The notes under the pieces: generated by a model
Told to the model about the DNA's origin: nothing
Database searches by the model: none
The model's input: only the letters and a program-made list of their open reading frames with translations
Source of the DNA: Aporrectodea caliginosa
Taxonomy: Eukaryota > Annelida > Clitellata > Crassiclitellata > Lumbricidae
Direction of reading: 5' to 3'
NCBI GenBank assembly: GCA_020284085.1
Contig: JACEVL010000518.1
Coordinates: 1,032,501-1,096,500 of the forward strand
Length of the DNA: 64,000 bases
Position numbers and translations under genes: made by a program
Part shown: piece by piece, positions 32,348 through 42,840 of the stretch
Numbering within the stretch: the stretch's first letter is position 1
How the letters are laid out: every line of letters starts with the position of its first letter

Positions 32348-33735
32348 TTAGAACGACTTGTTTCTCTGCAACTTCTTCCTTACCTTGAGCAGTCAGGCCT
32401 TCTACCGCCCAGACAATCTGGCTTTAGAGCTCACCACTCAACTGAAACTGCTCTTCTCTCTCTTCTCTCTGACATCTATTCTGCTATGGATAAATCCCAC
32501 GTTACTCTCTTAGCACTCTTTGACGCATCTTCAGCATTTTATATGGTAGATCATGATATTCTATTACATCGCCTTGAAATTTCCTTTGGTCTTAGTGGCC
32601 TTCCTCTTCTTTGGTTTCGCTCCTATCTTACTGATCGTATACTCAAATGGTTATTCTAGAAGACTCCCGCACCTCATGGGTACCTGTTAAAGTTGGAGTC
32701 CCTCAAGGATCTGTGCTGGGTCCACTTCTTTATATCTTGTTTACAGCCGATATTCCTCTTCTCTTTGCTAAACACTCAGCCTCTGGTCACCTCTATGCTG
32801 ATGATGTCCAGGCCTTTGTTCATGGCTCCTCTTCTCATCAGCTTGCTCTTTCCCAATCTATTGAATCTCTTTCTGCTGATCTCAATTGTTGGATGTCCTC
32901 TAATCGTCTTTCACTCAACTCTTCCAAGACTCAATTGATCTGGCTTGGCACTCGCCAACAGCTAATTAAACTTGATTACGATTTACTTGCCAAGCAGTTC
33001 CCTCAATTTACTTTCTCGACAAATGTCCGTAACCTGGGTGTTACTCTTGACAGTACTCTTTCTTTCTCTGCACATATCTCTAATCTCTCTAGGTCCAGTT
33101 TTTATCACTTGCGACGTCTACGTGCCATTCGACGATCTATCCCCTCGCCGATTTTTTCTTCCATGGTTCATGCCTTTGTCTGTTCACGCATTGACTACTG
33201 TAACTCGTTACTTATGGGCCTACCAAAACTCCGCCTGGCTCCACTCCAATCAGTACTTAATTCTGCTGCTCGTTTAATTGCCCGCCTACCTCGTTTCTCC
33301 CATATTTCGACTTTCATGACTCAAGACCTTCATTGGCTTCCTCTAACTGCTCGAATTCAGTTTAAAATTCTTTTTCTTACGTGTAAAACGTTTTTAGGTC
33401 AAGCTCCACGCTACCTCTGTGATCTTATGAGACGGCCTATCTCAGCTACCTCTGGACGTCCTCTCCGCTCTTCTGACCATCATGACCTTCTAGTTCCGAG
33501 GTCTCGGACTGCCACAGCACAGCATCGTGCCTATGCCTCCGTTGAACCTTTGCTGTGGAATGACCTCCCTGCTTTAACTCGTGCTGTAATGTTATCTGGG
33601 GGTACCACTGTTTCTGCTCGTTCTCTTAAAACTTTTCTTTTTCGAGGGGCCCTTCGCACTGGGAGCGCTTCTGATTAGGTTGTACTGCGAGAGGCGCTTT
33701 ATAAGTCCATAAATAGAATAGAATAGAATAGAATA
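32348..33735 (+). mobile_element. L2/CR1-like LINE, 5'-truncated, frameshifted reverse transcriptase
   Basis: The longest LINE piece here. Blocks in order: LLPYLEQSGLL, SGFRAHHSTETA, ALFDASSAF (motif A), GVPQGSVLGPLLY, LYADDVQAF (catalytic YADD), NSSKTQLIWLG, NLGVTLDSTL, LDYC/IDYCNSLLMG, LHWLPLTARI and a C-terminal GSASD. A frameshift near 32645 separates motif A from the rest. The endonuclease and ORF1 are absent. The 3' end has the stem-loop signature (33661-33695) and a GAATA pentamer tail. Confidence 0.92.
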
Positions 33736-34300
33736 GCCTATATATTTGTGTGTATATGTTTTTTATATATTTTGTGTGTGTTTGTATATATGTATATATC
33801 ATTAATATGATATACTATGATATTAAAATAACAATAAATTATTATAATAATTTATAATATATTACACACACAAACATTTACGCCTTTGACAGATTCTTAT
33901 AATACGCATCATGTATTTTTAATATTTCTCCATTTATTAATTGCCACTATCTAATGACGAAGCATCAATCGATGGCGCTGAGCAATTGTGAGTGAATGAC
34001 TTCCTCAAGATAGTTTACACACGAATCGTCTCAGAACCCGTTTAAAATCAAATTAGGAAAAAGGACGGATAAAATTATTAATTGGATCAATCACAGTAGT
34101 AATTTTCTTTGTTTTAATACATCTTGTGGCATCAAAGGCCGTTGACTTCAATAGAAGAAAAGCTATGAAACTGATTGGTTGACCGTAATTTAACATGATG
34201 TTCGTGTAATTTATAGGTAATTCTATCTATGAATCTGAGGTGTGCAAGAAACCTAATTTTTTAACAAATTTTCTTTTTAGTGTTGTTGTTGTTGATGATG
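33736..34300. other. Unassigned AT-rich stretch
   Basis: 33950-34030 (ATCAATCGATGGCGCTGAGC..) recurs reversed near 51895-51960. ACATCTTGTGGCATC..GGCCGTTGAC at 34126 is a satellite-associated segment. Confidence 0.5.
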
Positions 34301-34302
34301 AT

Positions 34303-34303
34303 G

Positions 34304-34350
<47 letters not shown>

Positions 34351-34380
34351 TATTATTATTTTATTTTAGTTTTTTTTTTA
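34303..34380. repeat. (TTA)n and T-rich tract
   Basis: TTA repeats then TTTTATTTTAG and T-runs. Confidence 0.93.
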
Positions 34381-34435
34381 TTTTTTTCGCCCGAGGTAGA
34401 AAAGATCCCTCAGGCTCTAAGAAACTAAACTACGG

Positions 34436-34848
34436 TGTCAAAGGTTCTCGTCCCCATCGTGCTGATCAAAAGTGCCTCTGAATGCCACTGCATTAAAGCG
34501 CTGTGTGCAAACGGACAGACGCTGAAAAAGGTGACTTGTCTCGCGTGGGTCTCCCGTTGCCTCAGTGATACGACGGCCCAGCTCCTGTAGGAATTCTAAT
34601 CCGGTGCGGTTTATGGGGCCCAAAGATTCGATGGCCAGCGGGACGAATTCGTGCGTGGCCGGGAGGGTTGAGTATTTCGCAATCTTGCGTTCTGCTGCTT
34701 GTTCTGCTGCTCCCCCGGTGGTTGATGCCGTCAGGTGAATATAAGATGATGCGCATGTGTGGATGGCTGTTGCGTCCCATGCTAAGTATTTGCCTCGCCT
34801 CCATGGAACCAATGTGGCGCCATCTGCAGGGTCTCTTGCCGTCGGTGC
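34436..34848 (-). mobile_element. Retroelement-derived ORF C-terminal fragment
   Basis: A minus-strand frame of 124 residues from a Met at 34812. It includes VPWRRGKYLAWDATAIHT, TGGAAEQAAERKIAKYS and ETSHLFQRLSVCTQRFNAVA. I recognise this block from C-terminal parts of mobile-element ORFs in invertebrate genomes but cannot assign the clade. The frame is open to its stop near 34438. It is flanked by TTA arrays. Confidence 0.6.
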
Positions 34849-34851
34849 GGA

Positions 34852-34852
<1 letters not shown>

Positions 34853-34902
<50 letters not shown>

Positions 34903-34922
34903 GTTATTATTATTATTATTAT
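34853..34922. repeat. (TTA)n microsatellite
   Basis: Pure TTA with one TTG. Confidence 0.96.
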
Positions 34923-35034
34923 TGCATATGTCCCCATGGGGACTTAAATACTATTATAATTATAATAACTTTATTATGCCTTTTATTGTTTTGCATTTTA
35001 TGCGCATCAAGATAGTGTACAATCGTGAAAGCAT

Positions 35035-35115
35035 TGATTTTGGTCGATGCTTTGAGACACCTTTAATACGGAAGCTCGACATGAAATATTCATTTGCAAC
35101 GATTTCATGTGAAAC
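35035..35115 (-). repeat. Degenerate satellite copy (reverse)
   Basis: GAGACACCTTTAATACGG, with GAAATATTCATTTGCAACGA downstream. Confidence 0.65.
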
Positions 35116-35149
35116 ATTAATGGTAAGGAAATCATTTGTAGTAGTTTCA

Positions 35150-35247
35150 GTTTAACAACACTGTGATAACAGAGATCATTAGCGTCACCCTCCTCATTTA
35201 TCCAGGCTTGGGACTGGCAATGCCAGAGTACTATCAGTGGCGGTGTT
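35150..35247 (+). repeat. Repeat B copy
   Basis: One internal deletion (AACACTGTGATAACAG). Confidence 0.87.
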
Positions 35248-35332
35248 AAGATTATACCTAGAGTAACGTTAAAATAGCAACTTACATAAGACACATCTAT
35301 ATATATGCTTTATCTCCGTCGTCATTGCTTGT

Positions 35333-35421
35333 TCTCTGGGAGTGCTAGGCCCAATTCAGGAGAAAGGAGGAGGGCGACGCTAATAAGTAATAATCTTTCT
35401 AATGACACAGTGTCGTTAAAC
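35333..35421 (-). repeat. Repeat B copy
   Basis: Diverged 5' part (GGGAGTGCTAGGCCCAATTC). Confidence 0.8.
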
Positions 35422-35469
35422 AGCAACTAATCAACCAAGCAACGATATAATTAATAAGCTGTATAGTAT

Positions 35470-35720
35470 GACAAAATAATTCATGTCGACGTCAACGACC
35501 TTTGTTGCCACAAGATGTCGTTAAACTCTTGATCCATTAATTCCACACAAGATAAAGATGAAGTACAATAGTCAAGCGCCTCTGAGTAGTTTCCTTGAAG
35601 GGGCGCTACATAAATTCCCGAATGAATTAATGAAAAGCATCATCTTGGTCGATATTGATAGACACCTTTAAAACGGAACTTGTACTTGGTATATTTATTT
35701 ATAACGGTTCACGTGGAACA
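35470..35720 (-). repeat. Satellite block with solo LINE 3' end
   Basis: CCACAAGATGTCGTTAAAC at 35508 and GATAGACACCTTTAAAACGG at 35660 are the two satellite landmarks. A stem-loop fragment (AGCGCCTCTGAG..GGGGCGCTACATAAAT) is wedged between them at 35574-35635. Confidence 0.75.
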
Positions 35721-35822
35721 ATTAGTGACAGAATGATCTCTTATAAGCGTTATTGAAACGTTAAAATAACAACTTACATAAAACACATCCATAGTTCCGA
35801 ACGCTTTATTTCCGCGATCACT

Positions 35823-35881
35823 GCCCGCATACTCTGGGAGTGACAGTCCCAAGCTTGGAGAAATGAGGAGGGCGACGCTAA
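35823..35881 (-). repeat. Repeat B, partial
   Basis: GGGAGTGACAGTCCCAAGC..GAGGGCGACGCTAAT. Confidence 0.78.
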
Positions 35882-36059
35882 TATCAAATTAATTAACTGT
35901 AGCATGATAAAATAATTTCTTTCAACGGCCTTTATTGCCACAAGATGTCATTAAACTCTCGATCCATCCCACACATAATATTGGAAATCTCAAAGTTTCC
36001 TCTTCGTTTGTATAAATGTTTAATTTGCCCACAAGAAAAACCCGATTGTGTGTGAAATT

Positions 36060-36195
36060 GGTGGCGAAAACTAGAGCTCTGCGCCGACTTCATAGCGTCG
36101 GCGGCGGCGCGCCGGTCATTTTTGGTCGGCGGCGGCGGCGCGCCGCCGACCAACAAAAAATCGGCGGCGGCGGCGGCGCGGCGCGGCGTGGACGG
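36060..36195. repeat. (CGG)-rich GC island element, copy 1
   Basis: Starts CTAGAGCTCTGCGCCG and contains GGCGGCGGCGCGCCGG, then ATTTTTGG and more CGG runs. A related element lies at 38223-38350. G-rich runs and self-complementary GGCGCGCC cores are notable. Confidence 0.75.
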
Positions 36196-37400
36196 CGCCA
36201 GTGACGGGTCCAAAAGTTTATGAGGGGGTCAAATGGGCGTACGAACTTTTGAAATAGTTAGAATTTCCACACTGTGTTTCTAGCATTTTAGGCTGTCATC
36301 TGAGCAAATTGCTTTATTATTTCAGTGCTGATAGGAATCAGCTGTCATTCGCAGTTAGGATGTAGTTTGAGTCGTGTTTGAGTATGACTACAGACAATAC
36401 TAGCAAACCAGACATTTAGTGAAATTAATATAAAAACTAGAAAACAGGGCCTACGTTCAATTTCCAAGAACGCCATAAGCCTTTAGTAAACGAATTGCTG
36501 ACTACAAGACACAATTATAAATATAATAATCTTCTTTTATTATTTCAAACTGACACACCGCAGTATGATTACAATTCATTGTATGAACGGATTATCACAA
36601 GATTTTAAATAAATGAATTTAACTCTTTGGTAGCCATGAACGGCGCCCATCACGTCCTACTGCTCATTTTACGAACGCCATATGGCGAATGAAAGGCTGA
36701 GTCGACCTTTGGAGGGTAGCGGGAATTGATCCCGCGTCCATGCTGATCTTCTACCCTTCGTGCCAAAGTGTTTCCATTTACCATAAAGCCCCTCCACGGG
36801 GTATCACAAGTAATTAATTTTAATTATTTTCAATTTGATAAAACATTTCTCAACGTAACAGGAAGAGTACATCCTGTACTTATAGATGAAGGAGTCCTGA
36901 TGCCATCTGTTTGATATCAAACCGCGAGTTTTCTTTTAGTAGCTTCAGCCATCGCGATACTATTTACAATTATATGCAATTTATCACAAATAAAGTTAAT
37001 GTTATTTATTTCAAGAACGTGAATCGATTTTATAAATACCAAATAGTCCTTATTTCATAGCAGTTTAATCCATAGCAGTTTAAAATGCAGATCGCCAATC
37101 CAAAAGCCACTGGTAGGCTACTTATGGATTTGCAATTTCTTGAAATGCATGCCTATCCGAAACGCTGTATGACTTGGGCTTAGATGCACTAGAAATTTGA
37201 TAGAATTATATTACACTGTTGGAGCATAAATGGCATGTGCTAATTTGACGGTGGATATGCTTAAGCCTGCAAGATGATCATATGGGGTATCATATCAAGG
37301 ATGACTCATTCACTGTGTATGCGTTTTGTGAACGGATGACCCTTACACTTTGGAGCTTTTAGCCTAAATCCCGAGAGAGAGAGGACACTTTGTTCACTCG
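36196..37400. other. Unassigned; tRNA-like segment near 36690-36800
   Basis: About 1.2 kb of AT-rich sequence. On the minus strand, GCGGGATCAATTCCCGC (36726-36742) forms a 5-bp stem with a 7-base loop like a T-arm, and GGAGGG/CCCTCC could close an acceptor stem. No full cloverleaf is convincing, so it is probably a tRNA-derived repeat. Confidence 0.4.
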
Positions 37401-37849
37401 AAAAATGAGGGTTAACTTAGGGTCATGCTAATCTTCCGTGGCATGTCGATGCTGTCTGTCTTCCCTTCGGCCCCACCATACTTACATACCTTAAGATAGA
37501 CAGATCAGCAATACTTGGGAAGCACATTATTTGGGTTAAGAAAATAACTAAACTTCGCCCATGCCAAGACCGTGGCCCGTTATAGCAGCGCACCATGACG
37601 GGCGGTCTGGTCGTGAGGGGCGCCGGCATACAACCAGGAGGGGTGCGAGGGCGGTTCGTCCCAGTCCTATGACTTAATACTTCCGATATTGTATAGATTA
37701 CAATAAAGTATTCTTTACATGTACGTCCATTCACTGAAAGCTGCACTGAGGGGTTTACTTAGCCCCGCAGATAATTTTATGGAATTAACTGAAGGGGTTG
37801 AAAATGAATTCGGGGATTGAGCACTCCCAACCCCCGACAATTCAATCAC
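37401..37849. other. Unassigned, with a minus-strand open frame
   Basis: A 107-residue minus-strand frame (37423-37746) shows no family I recognise. ACAATAAAGTATTCTTTAC at 37690 resembles retroelement 3' ends, so this may be mobile DNA. Confidence 0.35.
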
Positions 37850-38135
37850 CGTATATATATATATGTATATATATATATATCCTCTATCTTACATGTATAT
37901 GTAGCATGCATGTAAAACAAAGGACCTTTTCGATCGTCTCTCAATCCTTTCCGTCTATTCATTCTATCTATCAGTCATTCAATCCGACCATCTATCCATT
38001 CATCCATCCATCCATCCCACCAAAACCATCCATCTATCTAACCATCCATCCCATCATCTGTCTGCTGTCTGTCTGTGTCTCTGTATGTCTGTCTGTCTCT
38101 GTCTGGCTGTCTCTTCTGGCCGTATGTCTGTCTGT
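37850..38135. repeat. TA, (ATCC) and (TGTC) low-complexity region
   Basis: TA tract to about 37880, CCATCCAT words at about 37985-38055, and TGTC words at about 38057-38135. Confidence 0.85.
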
Positions 38136-38222
38136 GTCTACTTCTATTACCCACTGAAGCAACAATTTATCGTGAAATCATACAAAACATAAAAAAATGC
38201 AAGAAAACAATTAAACACTTCA

Positions 38223-38350
38223 CCGTGGCATCGGCGGCGCGCCGAGGAATTTTCGGCGGCGGCGGCGGCGGCGCGCCGATCCTCAAAAATCGGCGGCGGC
38301 GGCGTCCAAAAAATTTCGGCGGCGGCGGCGCGGCGCGGCCGGCGCAGGCC
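38223..38350. repeat. (CGG)-rich GC island element, copy 2
   Basis: GGCATCGGCGGCGCGCCGAG through CGGCGCGGCGCGGCCGGCGC, ending AGGCCTCTAG, the inverse-like counterpart of the CTAGAGCTCTGC start at 36073. Confidence 0.75.
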
Positions 38351-38519
38351 TCTAGCGAAAACTCTTCGAAACACGGACATAAAGGCGACAGAGCGAGCAC
38401 AATCGCTCTACACAATAATCATCCATGGTCGCCAACCCTCTCATTGAACGCGTCGCCCTGTTAAGTAGCCCTTACCTTCGACCAGCGAACGGTAGGTGGC
38501 GCAGTGTTCCGTCTCACCA

Positions 38520-38880
38520 AATTGGTGTTATTTTTCGCGAATGTTCCAATTAGCATGACCCCTGGTGACGTGAGGGGAGCGGATACCCTGCGGGGGTTTG
38601 TATTTGGGAGATTTGTGTCGAAGTTTGTGGACACCAACGTAGCATAATGGAGATACGTCGCCTCGCGGCCGCTAGGGGCGTGTTGACACTCGCGGGTGTA
38701 TACATTGTTACTATGGCTGGGTAGAGAAAAAAGGAAAAAAGAGACTGGTGGGTTGGGAAGTGTTTGGGGCAACGCATGAACGCCAGATGGCGCAGTTTTG
38801 CAGTGGCGTGTAACGATGCATTTTAAGACACCTTTTAAAATTGCACATTCTTCCTATATAAGCCTGCAGGAACGTAACTG
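38520..38880. repeat. Segmental duplication, copy 1 (partner 42219-42560)
   Basis: Shared landmarks: CAATTAGCATGACCCCTG/CAATTAGCACGACCCCTG, GTTTGTGGACACCAA, TCGCGGCCGCT, GCATGAACGCCAGATGGCGC and a reversed satellite core AAGACACCTTTTAAAAT at 38827. Confidence 0.88.
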
Positions 38881-38924
38881 AACGAGGTATGAAAATTGTA
38901 GTGGAGTATAAGGTTAACGTTGTA

Positions 38925-39060
38925 ACGGCAATGACGGCCACAAGATGTCACTAAACAATATTACTATTGCTATAATTAGGATTTTAGTGTAGTTTTTGAA
39001 CACCTGTTTTAAGGTGATTGGCCCCAACATAATATATAGCTAGAGGCAGCGTTATAACAT
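38925..39060 (-). repeat. Degenerate satellite block (reverse)
   Basis: CCACAAGATGTCACTAAAC at 38939, then GAACACCTGTTTTAAGG at 38998. Confidence 0.7.
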
Positions 39061-39147
39061 TGAAGGCTAAGCGAAAATCGGTAAAGAAAATTGATGGACG
39101 AAACTTACATAAATATGCGCTGAAATACATAAAAAAATACATAATTA

Positions 39148-39245
39148 AACTCCGCCACTGCTCGTAATCTGACAGCGCCAGCCCAAAGGCTGGGTGAAGG
39201 AGGCGAGCGACAATAATGATCTTTGTTACCACATAGTGTCGTTAA
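39148..39245 (-). repeat. Repeat B copy
   Basis: AACTCCGCCACTGCTCG through CACATAGTGTCGTTAAA. Confidence 0.87.
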
Positions 39246-39334
39246 AATTATGCTACTATACTATACTATACCATCAGCGTTAATTCGACACGTATACTAA
39301 CTAGATTTATTATGCGATGTAAACCGAGTGAACT

Positions 39335-39400
39335 GTTTCAAAATAGGTGCACACCTCTTTTAATTGTAATATTCGGCCTATAAGTAGGAATAGAAGAGCA
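39335..39400 (-). repeat. Degenerate satellite copy (reverse)
   Basis: GTGCACACCTCTTTTAATTG. Confidence 0.6.
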
Positions 39401-39461
39401 ACCCAATTATTGGAATGTTATTGACATTTTATCATTTGAGCCGCTGCATGCACGGTCTTGC

Positions 39462-39549
39462 CATAGTGCTTGGCAGTGCCAGTCCCAAGCTTGGATGAAG
39501 AAGTAGGGCGACGCTAATGATTTTCGTTATCACACAGTGTCGCTAAACT
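39462..39549 (-). repeat. Repeat B copy
   Basis: GTGCCAGTCCCAAGCTTGG..CACACAGTGTCGCTAAAC. Confidence 0.82.
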
Positions 39550-39677
39550 GATAATACTATATATACCGTTATTGCCAAAATGGGAATCAGTGCCATCATG
39601 GTGTATACGATGGGCAAAGTCTAATCAACGTCAATGGCCCCGACAGCCACAAAATATCCCTGTCGATGCTCGTCCGT

Positions 39678-39759
39678 GCCAGGCAGTGCCAATCCCAAGA
39701 CTGGACGAAGGAGGAGGGCGACGCTAACGAACTATGTTATCACAACGTGTCGTTAAAAC
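39678..39759 (-). repeat. Repeat B copy
   Basis: CAGTGCCAATCCCAAGACTGG..ACAACGTGTCGTTAAA. Confidence 0.82.
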
Positions 39760-39784
39760 GAGACTTTACTATAGTAGCAAGCAG

Positions 39785-39990
39785 ACTGATCTTCTGAATA
39801 TTGACCTGCGTTTATTCGGCTTGGTTTTGGAGTGCCATCGGTTGATGCCTTCTGCATTAGACAACGGCGCAATAGAAGTTGTCTCTCTATCTTGTCAAAA
39901 TGTTCTCCTGAATATTGACCTATATAATGGCTTGGTTTTGGGGCACCATCGGTTGATGCCGTCTGCGTTAAACACCGGCGCTTTATAATA
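39785..39990. repeat. Two-copy tandem repeat (about 115 bp)
   Basis: CTGAATATTGACCT occurs near 39795 and 39908. Each is followed by GGCTTGGTTTTGG and CCATCGGTTGATGCC. The last word also appears at 45712. Confidence 0.85.
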
Positions 39991-40665
39991 CATGTAAGTG
40001 ACATCATAAGGTTGTGTCAGGGATGAATGACAGCAATTGCATGCTTATTTAACTGGTTTCTTGGAGAAAATTTCAAAATGTCGATTGGCCGGGATTCGCT
40101 TTACAACAAAGTATTTTGACCACACGAGAAAAAATCAAAATATATACTGCACTGTATCACATATATAGGAAGAATGTCCGATTTTAAAAAGGTGTTTTAA
40201 AATAGGTATTTTAAACCATTACAAAACCTGTTAAAATCACAGTTTTATAAAAAAAAAAATTCACAGTATAGGACAACATTATAACATTTTAAATATCACA
40301 TTTTTAGTAATTGAAAGTGGGTACTTGTCGGTTAATTCACCCCATTTCATTTTTCCAACGGTAATGACTTCCCCACGTGAAATTAATTCACCCCACTCAG
40401 CTGGTGTCGAAAACACAGCACGATATGGCTGGGTACTGTTGAATTAACGCAATTAGGAAAATATTCAGATCTTGCAATACAATCTTAAAGTCAGTCACTG
40501 TTTATTCCATCAGTAGCATATATCAGGCAAGCTTATACATGTAGAGTCGGGGACTGAAATATTTTAAGGCGTAAGTTTACGCCAACAATTCGTCTTATAC
40601 ACAGCATATATTAGCCCGTGTATATTCGAGGTCAACCAATGACAGTTTCGTAATAGAAAAGCATG

Positions 40666-40804
40666 GACGACACTAACCCTAACCCTGACCCTAACCGACC
40701 CTGACGACGCGTAACAATGACGCATCAGCTGAACCTAACCGACATAGATAATGGAATTTACGTCGTGAGGGTCGGTTAGGGTCAGGGTTAGGGTTAGTGT
40801 CGTC
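40666..40804. repeat. Foldback with telomere-like arms
   Basis: Arms 40666-40709 (GACGACACTAACCCTAACCC..) and 40761-40804 (..GGGTTAGGGTTAGTGTCGTC) are complementary over about 43 bases with one mismatch, around a 51-base centre. A lone arm is at 7186. Confidence 0.88.
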
Positions 40805-40881
40805 ATTAGAAAACAGATAAAGGCTACGACACAATGCATCCTATGAAACAGTTACAAAATGGATGGACTTGTACGGATATT

Positions 40882-41281
40882 TATTTATTTATTTATTTAT
40901 TTCAGAAAATTTATATAGCGCCCCTTCAAGGATGCCTACTCAGAAGCGCTCCATGCAGCCCAACCCCGGTCGAACAGGACAGTCTTAAGAGAACTGAGAA
41001 ATGAGGCAGAGTGACCAGCAGGTGTCAGCCGAAGCATGGTAGGGAGCCCATTCCAGGTTGAAGGGCCCGCCACGGAGAAGGCGCGACGCTGCCTGAGAGC
41101 AGTCCGCGAACGAGGAACAATGAGTTCAGCCTGTGCAGCCGAGCGGAGAAAGCAACGACGCTGGACGCATGTGGTGGAGCAGCAGAGCTCCCGCAAATAC
41201 GGAGGGGCCAGACCCTCAATACAGCGCCGGACCAAGACAGAGATTCGATACACAATACGCTGTGGGTAAGGAAGCCAGTGG
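40882..41281 (-). mobile_element. L2/CR1-like LINE 3' fragment, near twin of 54159
   Basis: A minus-strand C-terminal ORF (IYRISVLVRRCIEGLAPPYL.., PSTWNGLP.., ending SASE), then stem-loop and (AAAT)n tail. Almost identical to the matching part of 54159-55135 apart from 'AWSASE' versus 'AGSASE' and a few bases. It breaks off at 41281. Confidence 0.92.
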
Positions 41282-41479
41282 ATATGACGTCAGCACTAGG
41301 ACGGTGCATGAACAGACAAGGAAGACGCAAGAATTAAATGGGGTGAATTAACCGACAAGGTAGACGAGAAAATGAAATGGGGTGAATTAACCGACAAGTA
41401 CCTGAAAGGGTCATATGATTTGTTTCCTATGCCAGGTGGATAATAGAATCGTAAGTAGAATTACAAGAAGCGCTATTAT

Positions 41480-41540
41480 TTATGAAGATTTAAAGACACC
41501 TTTAAAACGTATGCAGCAGATGCTATATTTAAACGTCACT
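41480..41540 (-). repeat. Degenerate satellite copy (reverse)
   Basis: AAAGACACCTTTAAAACGT, AGATGCTATATTTAAACG. The same string order is at 46727. Confidence 0.82.
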
Positions 41541-41644
41541 CCACAAAGCAAAATCTGCAAGTTCGCTTAGATCAGCGTAACGACGGAATTCAGATATCGC
41601 AAGGAAATTACAACCTGAAAATAAATTTATTAATATTATTGTTG

Positions 41645-41681
41645 CTTTGTTGTCGTCGTTTTCGTTGTCATTATCATCACT

Positions 41682-41735
<54 letters not shown>

Positions 41736-41847
41736 GTCGTCATCATCATCATCGTCATCATCATCATAATAAATCATCATCATCATCGTCGTCGTCATCA
41801 TCATCATCATAGTCGTCGTCGTCGTCGTCATCATCATCATCATCATT

Positions 41848-41894
<47 letters not shown>

Positions 41895-41942
41895 TATTAT
41901 CTTCATCACCATCTCCATCACCATCATCATCATCGTTGTTAT
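41645..41942. repeat. (TCA)n microsatellite
   Basis: TCA/TCG repeats. The poly-Asp and poly-Met frames are artefacts. Confidence 0.97.
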
Positions 41943-42017
41943 CTCTTTAATTATACACAGCACTATACAAGGCCTGACGTTAAAACGCCCATCGTTAGGG
42001 CGCATGCATTATTCACA

Positions 42018-42215
42018 TGTCGGGTATTTGCCTCACGGCCTTTGACCTCTAACCCGACCCAGCTGTTATTTGTATATCATATGATCCGACACAGTTTCAA
42101 AGATTCTGCTGCTATAGGCTCAAAAGGGACACGAATATATTGACACGTTACAATGTTATTATGACCAGCGCTCGTGAATAAGCTGGTGCCCTGCGAGTGG
42201 CGTTTTAGAAGTTCT
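42018..42215 (+). repeat. Segmental duplication, copy 1 (partner 56078-56310)
   Basis: GGTATTTGCCTCACGGCCTT, GACCTCTAACCCGACCCAG and GAATAAGCTGGTGCCCTGCG occur in the same order in both. Confidence 0.88.
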
Positions 42216-42218
42216 TTC

Positions 42219-42560
42219 CGTGAATGTTACAATTAGCACGACCCCTGTTGACGTGTATGGGGAGCGAATACACCGCGGGGGTTTGTGTTGGGGAGTTTTT
42301 ATTTTGCTGGGGTCGGAGTTTGTGGACACCAAAGTAGCATTTATGGAGATACTTCACATCGCGGCCGCTTGGGGCGTGTTAACACACACGAGAGGATATA
42401 TTTATTACTACGGATTTGTAGAGAAAAAGGAGGCGGGTGGGTTTTGCTGTGTTTAGGCAGCGCATGAACGCCAGATGGCGCCGTTTTGTAGTGGCGTATA
42501 TCTATACATTTTAAGACACCTTTTTAAAATTACATTTTCTCCATTATAAGCGGCCTCTAT
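42219..42560. repeat. Segmental duplication, copy 2 (partner 38520-38880)
   Basis: Same landmarks as its partner, including TTTTAAGACACCTTTTTAAA at 42512 and TATAAGCGGCCTC. Confidence 0.88.
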
Positions 42561-42663
42561 CTTAGCTCGAGACCGTATGATATAATGGGGAAAAGTGAGA
42601 TGGACAAGCTGTCACTAAAGTTCATAACAGAAACTATTATTATGACAAATTATTATTTACTAT

Positions 42664-42770
42664 AACTCCGCCACTGCCTGTAGTCTGGCAGTGCCAGTCA
42701 CAAGCCTGGATAAAGGAGAAGGGCGACGCTAATGATCTTTGTTATCAAACAGTGCGCTTTACTGAAACTA
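42664..42770 (-). repeat. Repeat B copy
   Basis: AACTCCGCCACTGCCTG through CAAACAGTGCGCTTTACTG. Confidence 0.87.
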
Positions 42771-42794
42771 CTATTATAACAATGATTTTATTGT

Positions 42795-42840
42795 AGATTT
42801 TTGGACACCTGTTTTAAGATAGTTAGTTTCGATATAAGTC
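42795..42840 (-). repeat. Degenerate satellite copy (reverse)
   Basis: TTGGACACCTGTTTTAAG, close to the copy at 38998. Confidence 0.65.

Larger units (their letters stand above)
40320..41402. mobile_element. TIR element of 1,083 bp with near-perfect 8-bp target duplication
   Basis: The left end GGTACTTGTCGGTTAATTCA and the right end are exact inverses over 34 bases. Flanks are TGAAAGTG (40312-40319) and TGAAAGGG (41403-41410), 7 of 8 identical, which suits hAT-like insertion. An extra inner copy of the right terminus (41335-41360) is present. It carries a nested foldback and a nested LINE fragment and no transposase. Confidence 0.85.

Noticed and set aside
36690..36800. tRNA gene on the minus strand
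   Set aside because: A T-arm-like stem is good, but the D and anticodon arms do not form convincingly.
40670..40815. True interstitial telomere array
   Set aside because: Units alternate GGGTTA and GGGTCA irregularly and form an inverted repeat with specific flanks, so a dispersed foldback fits better.
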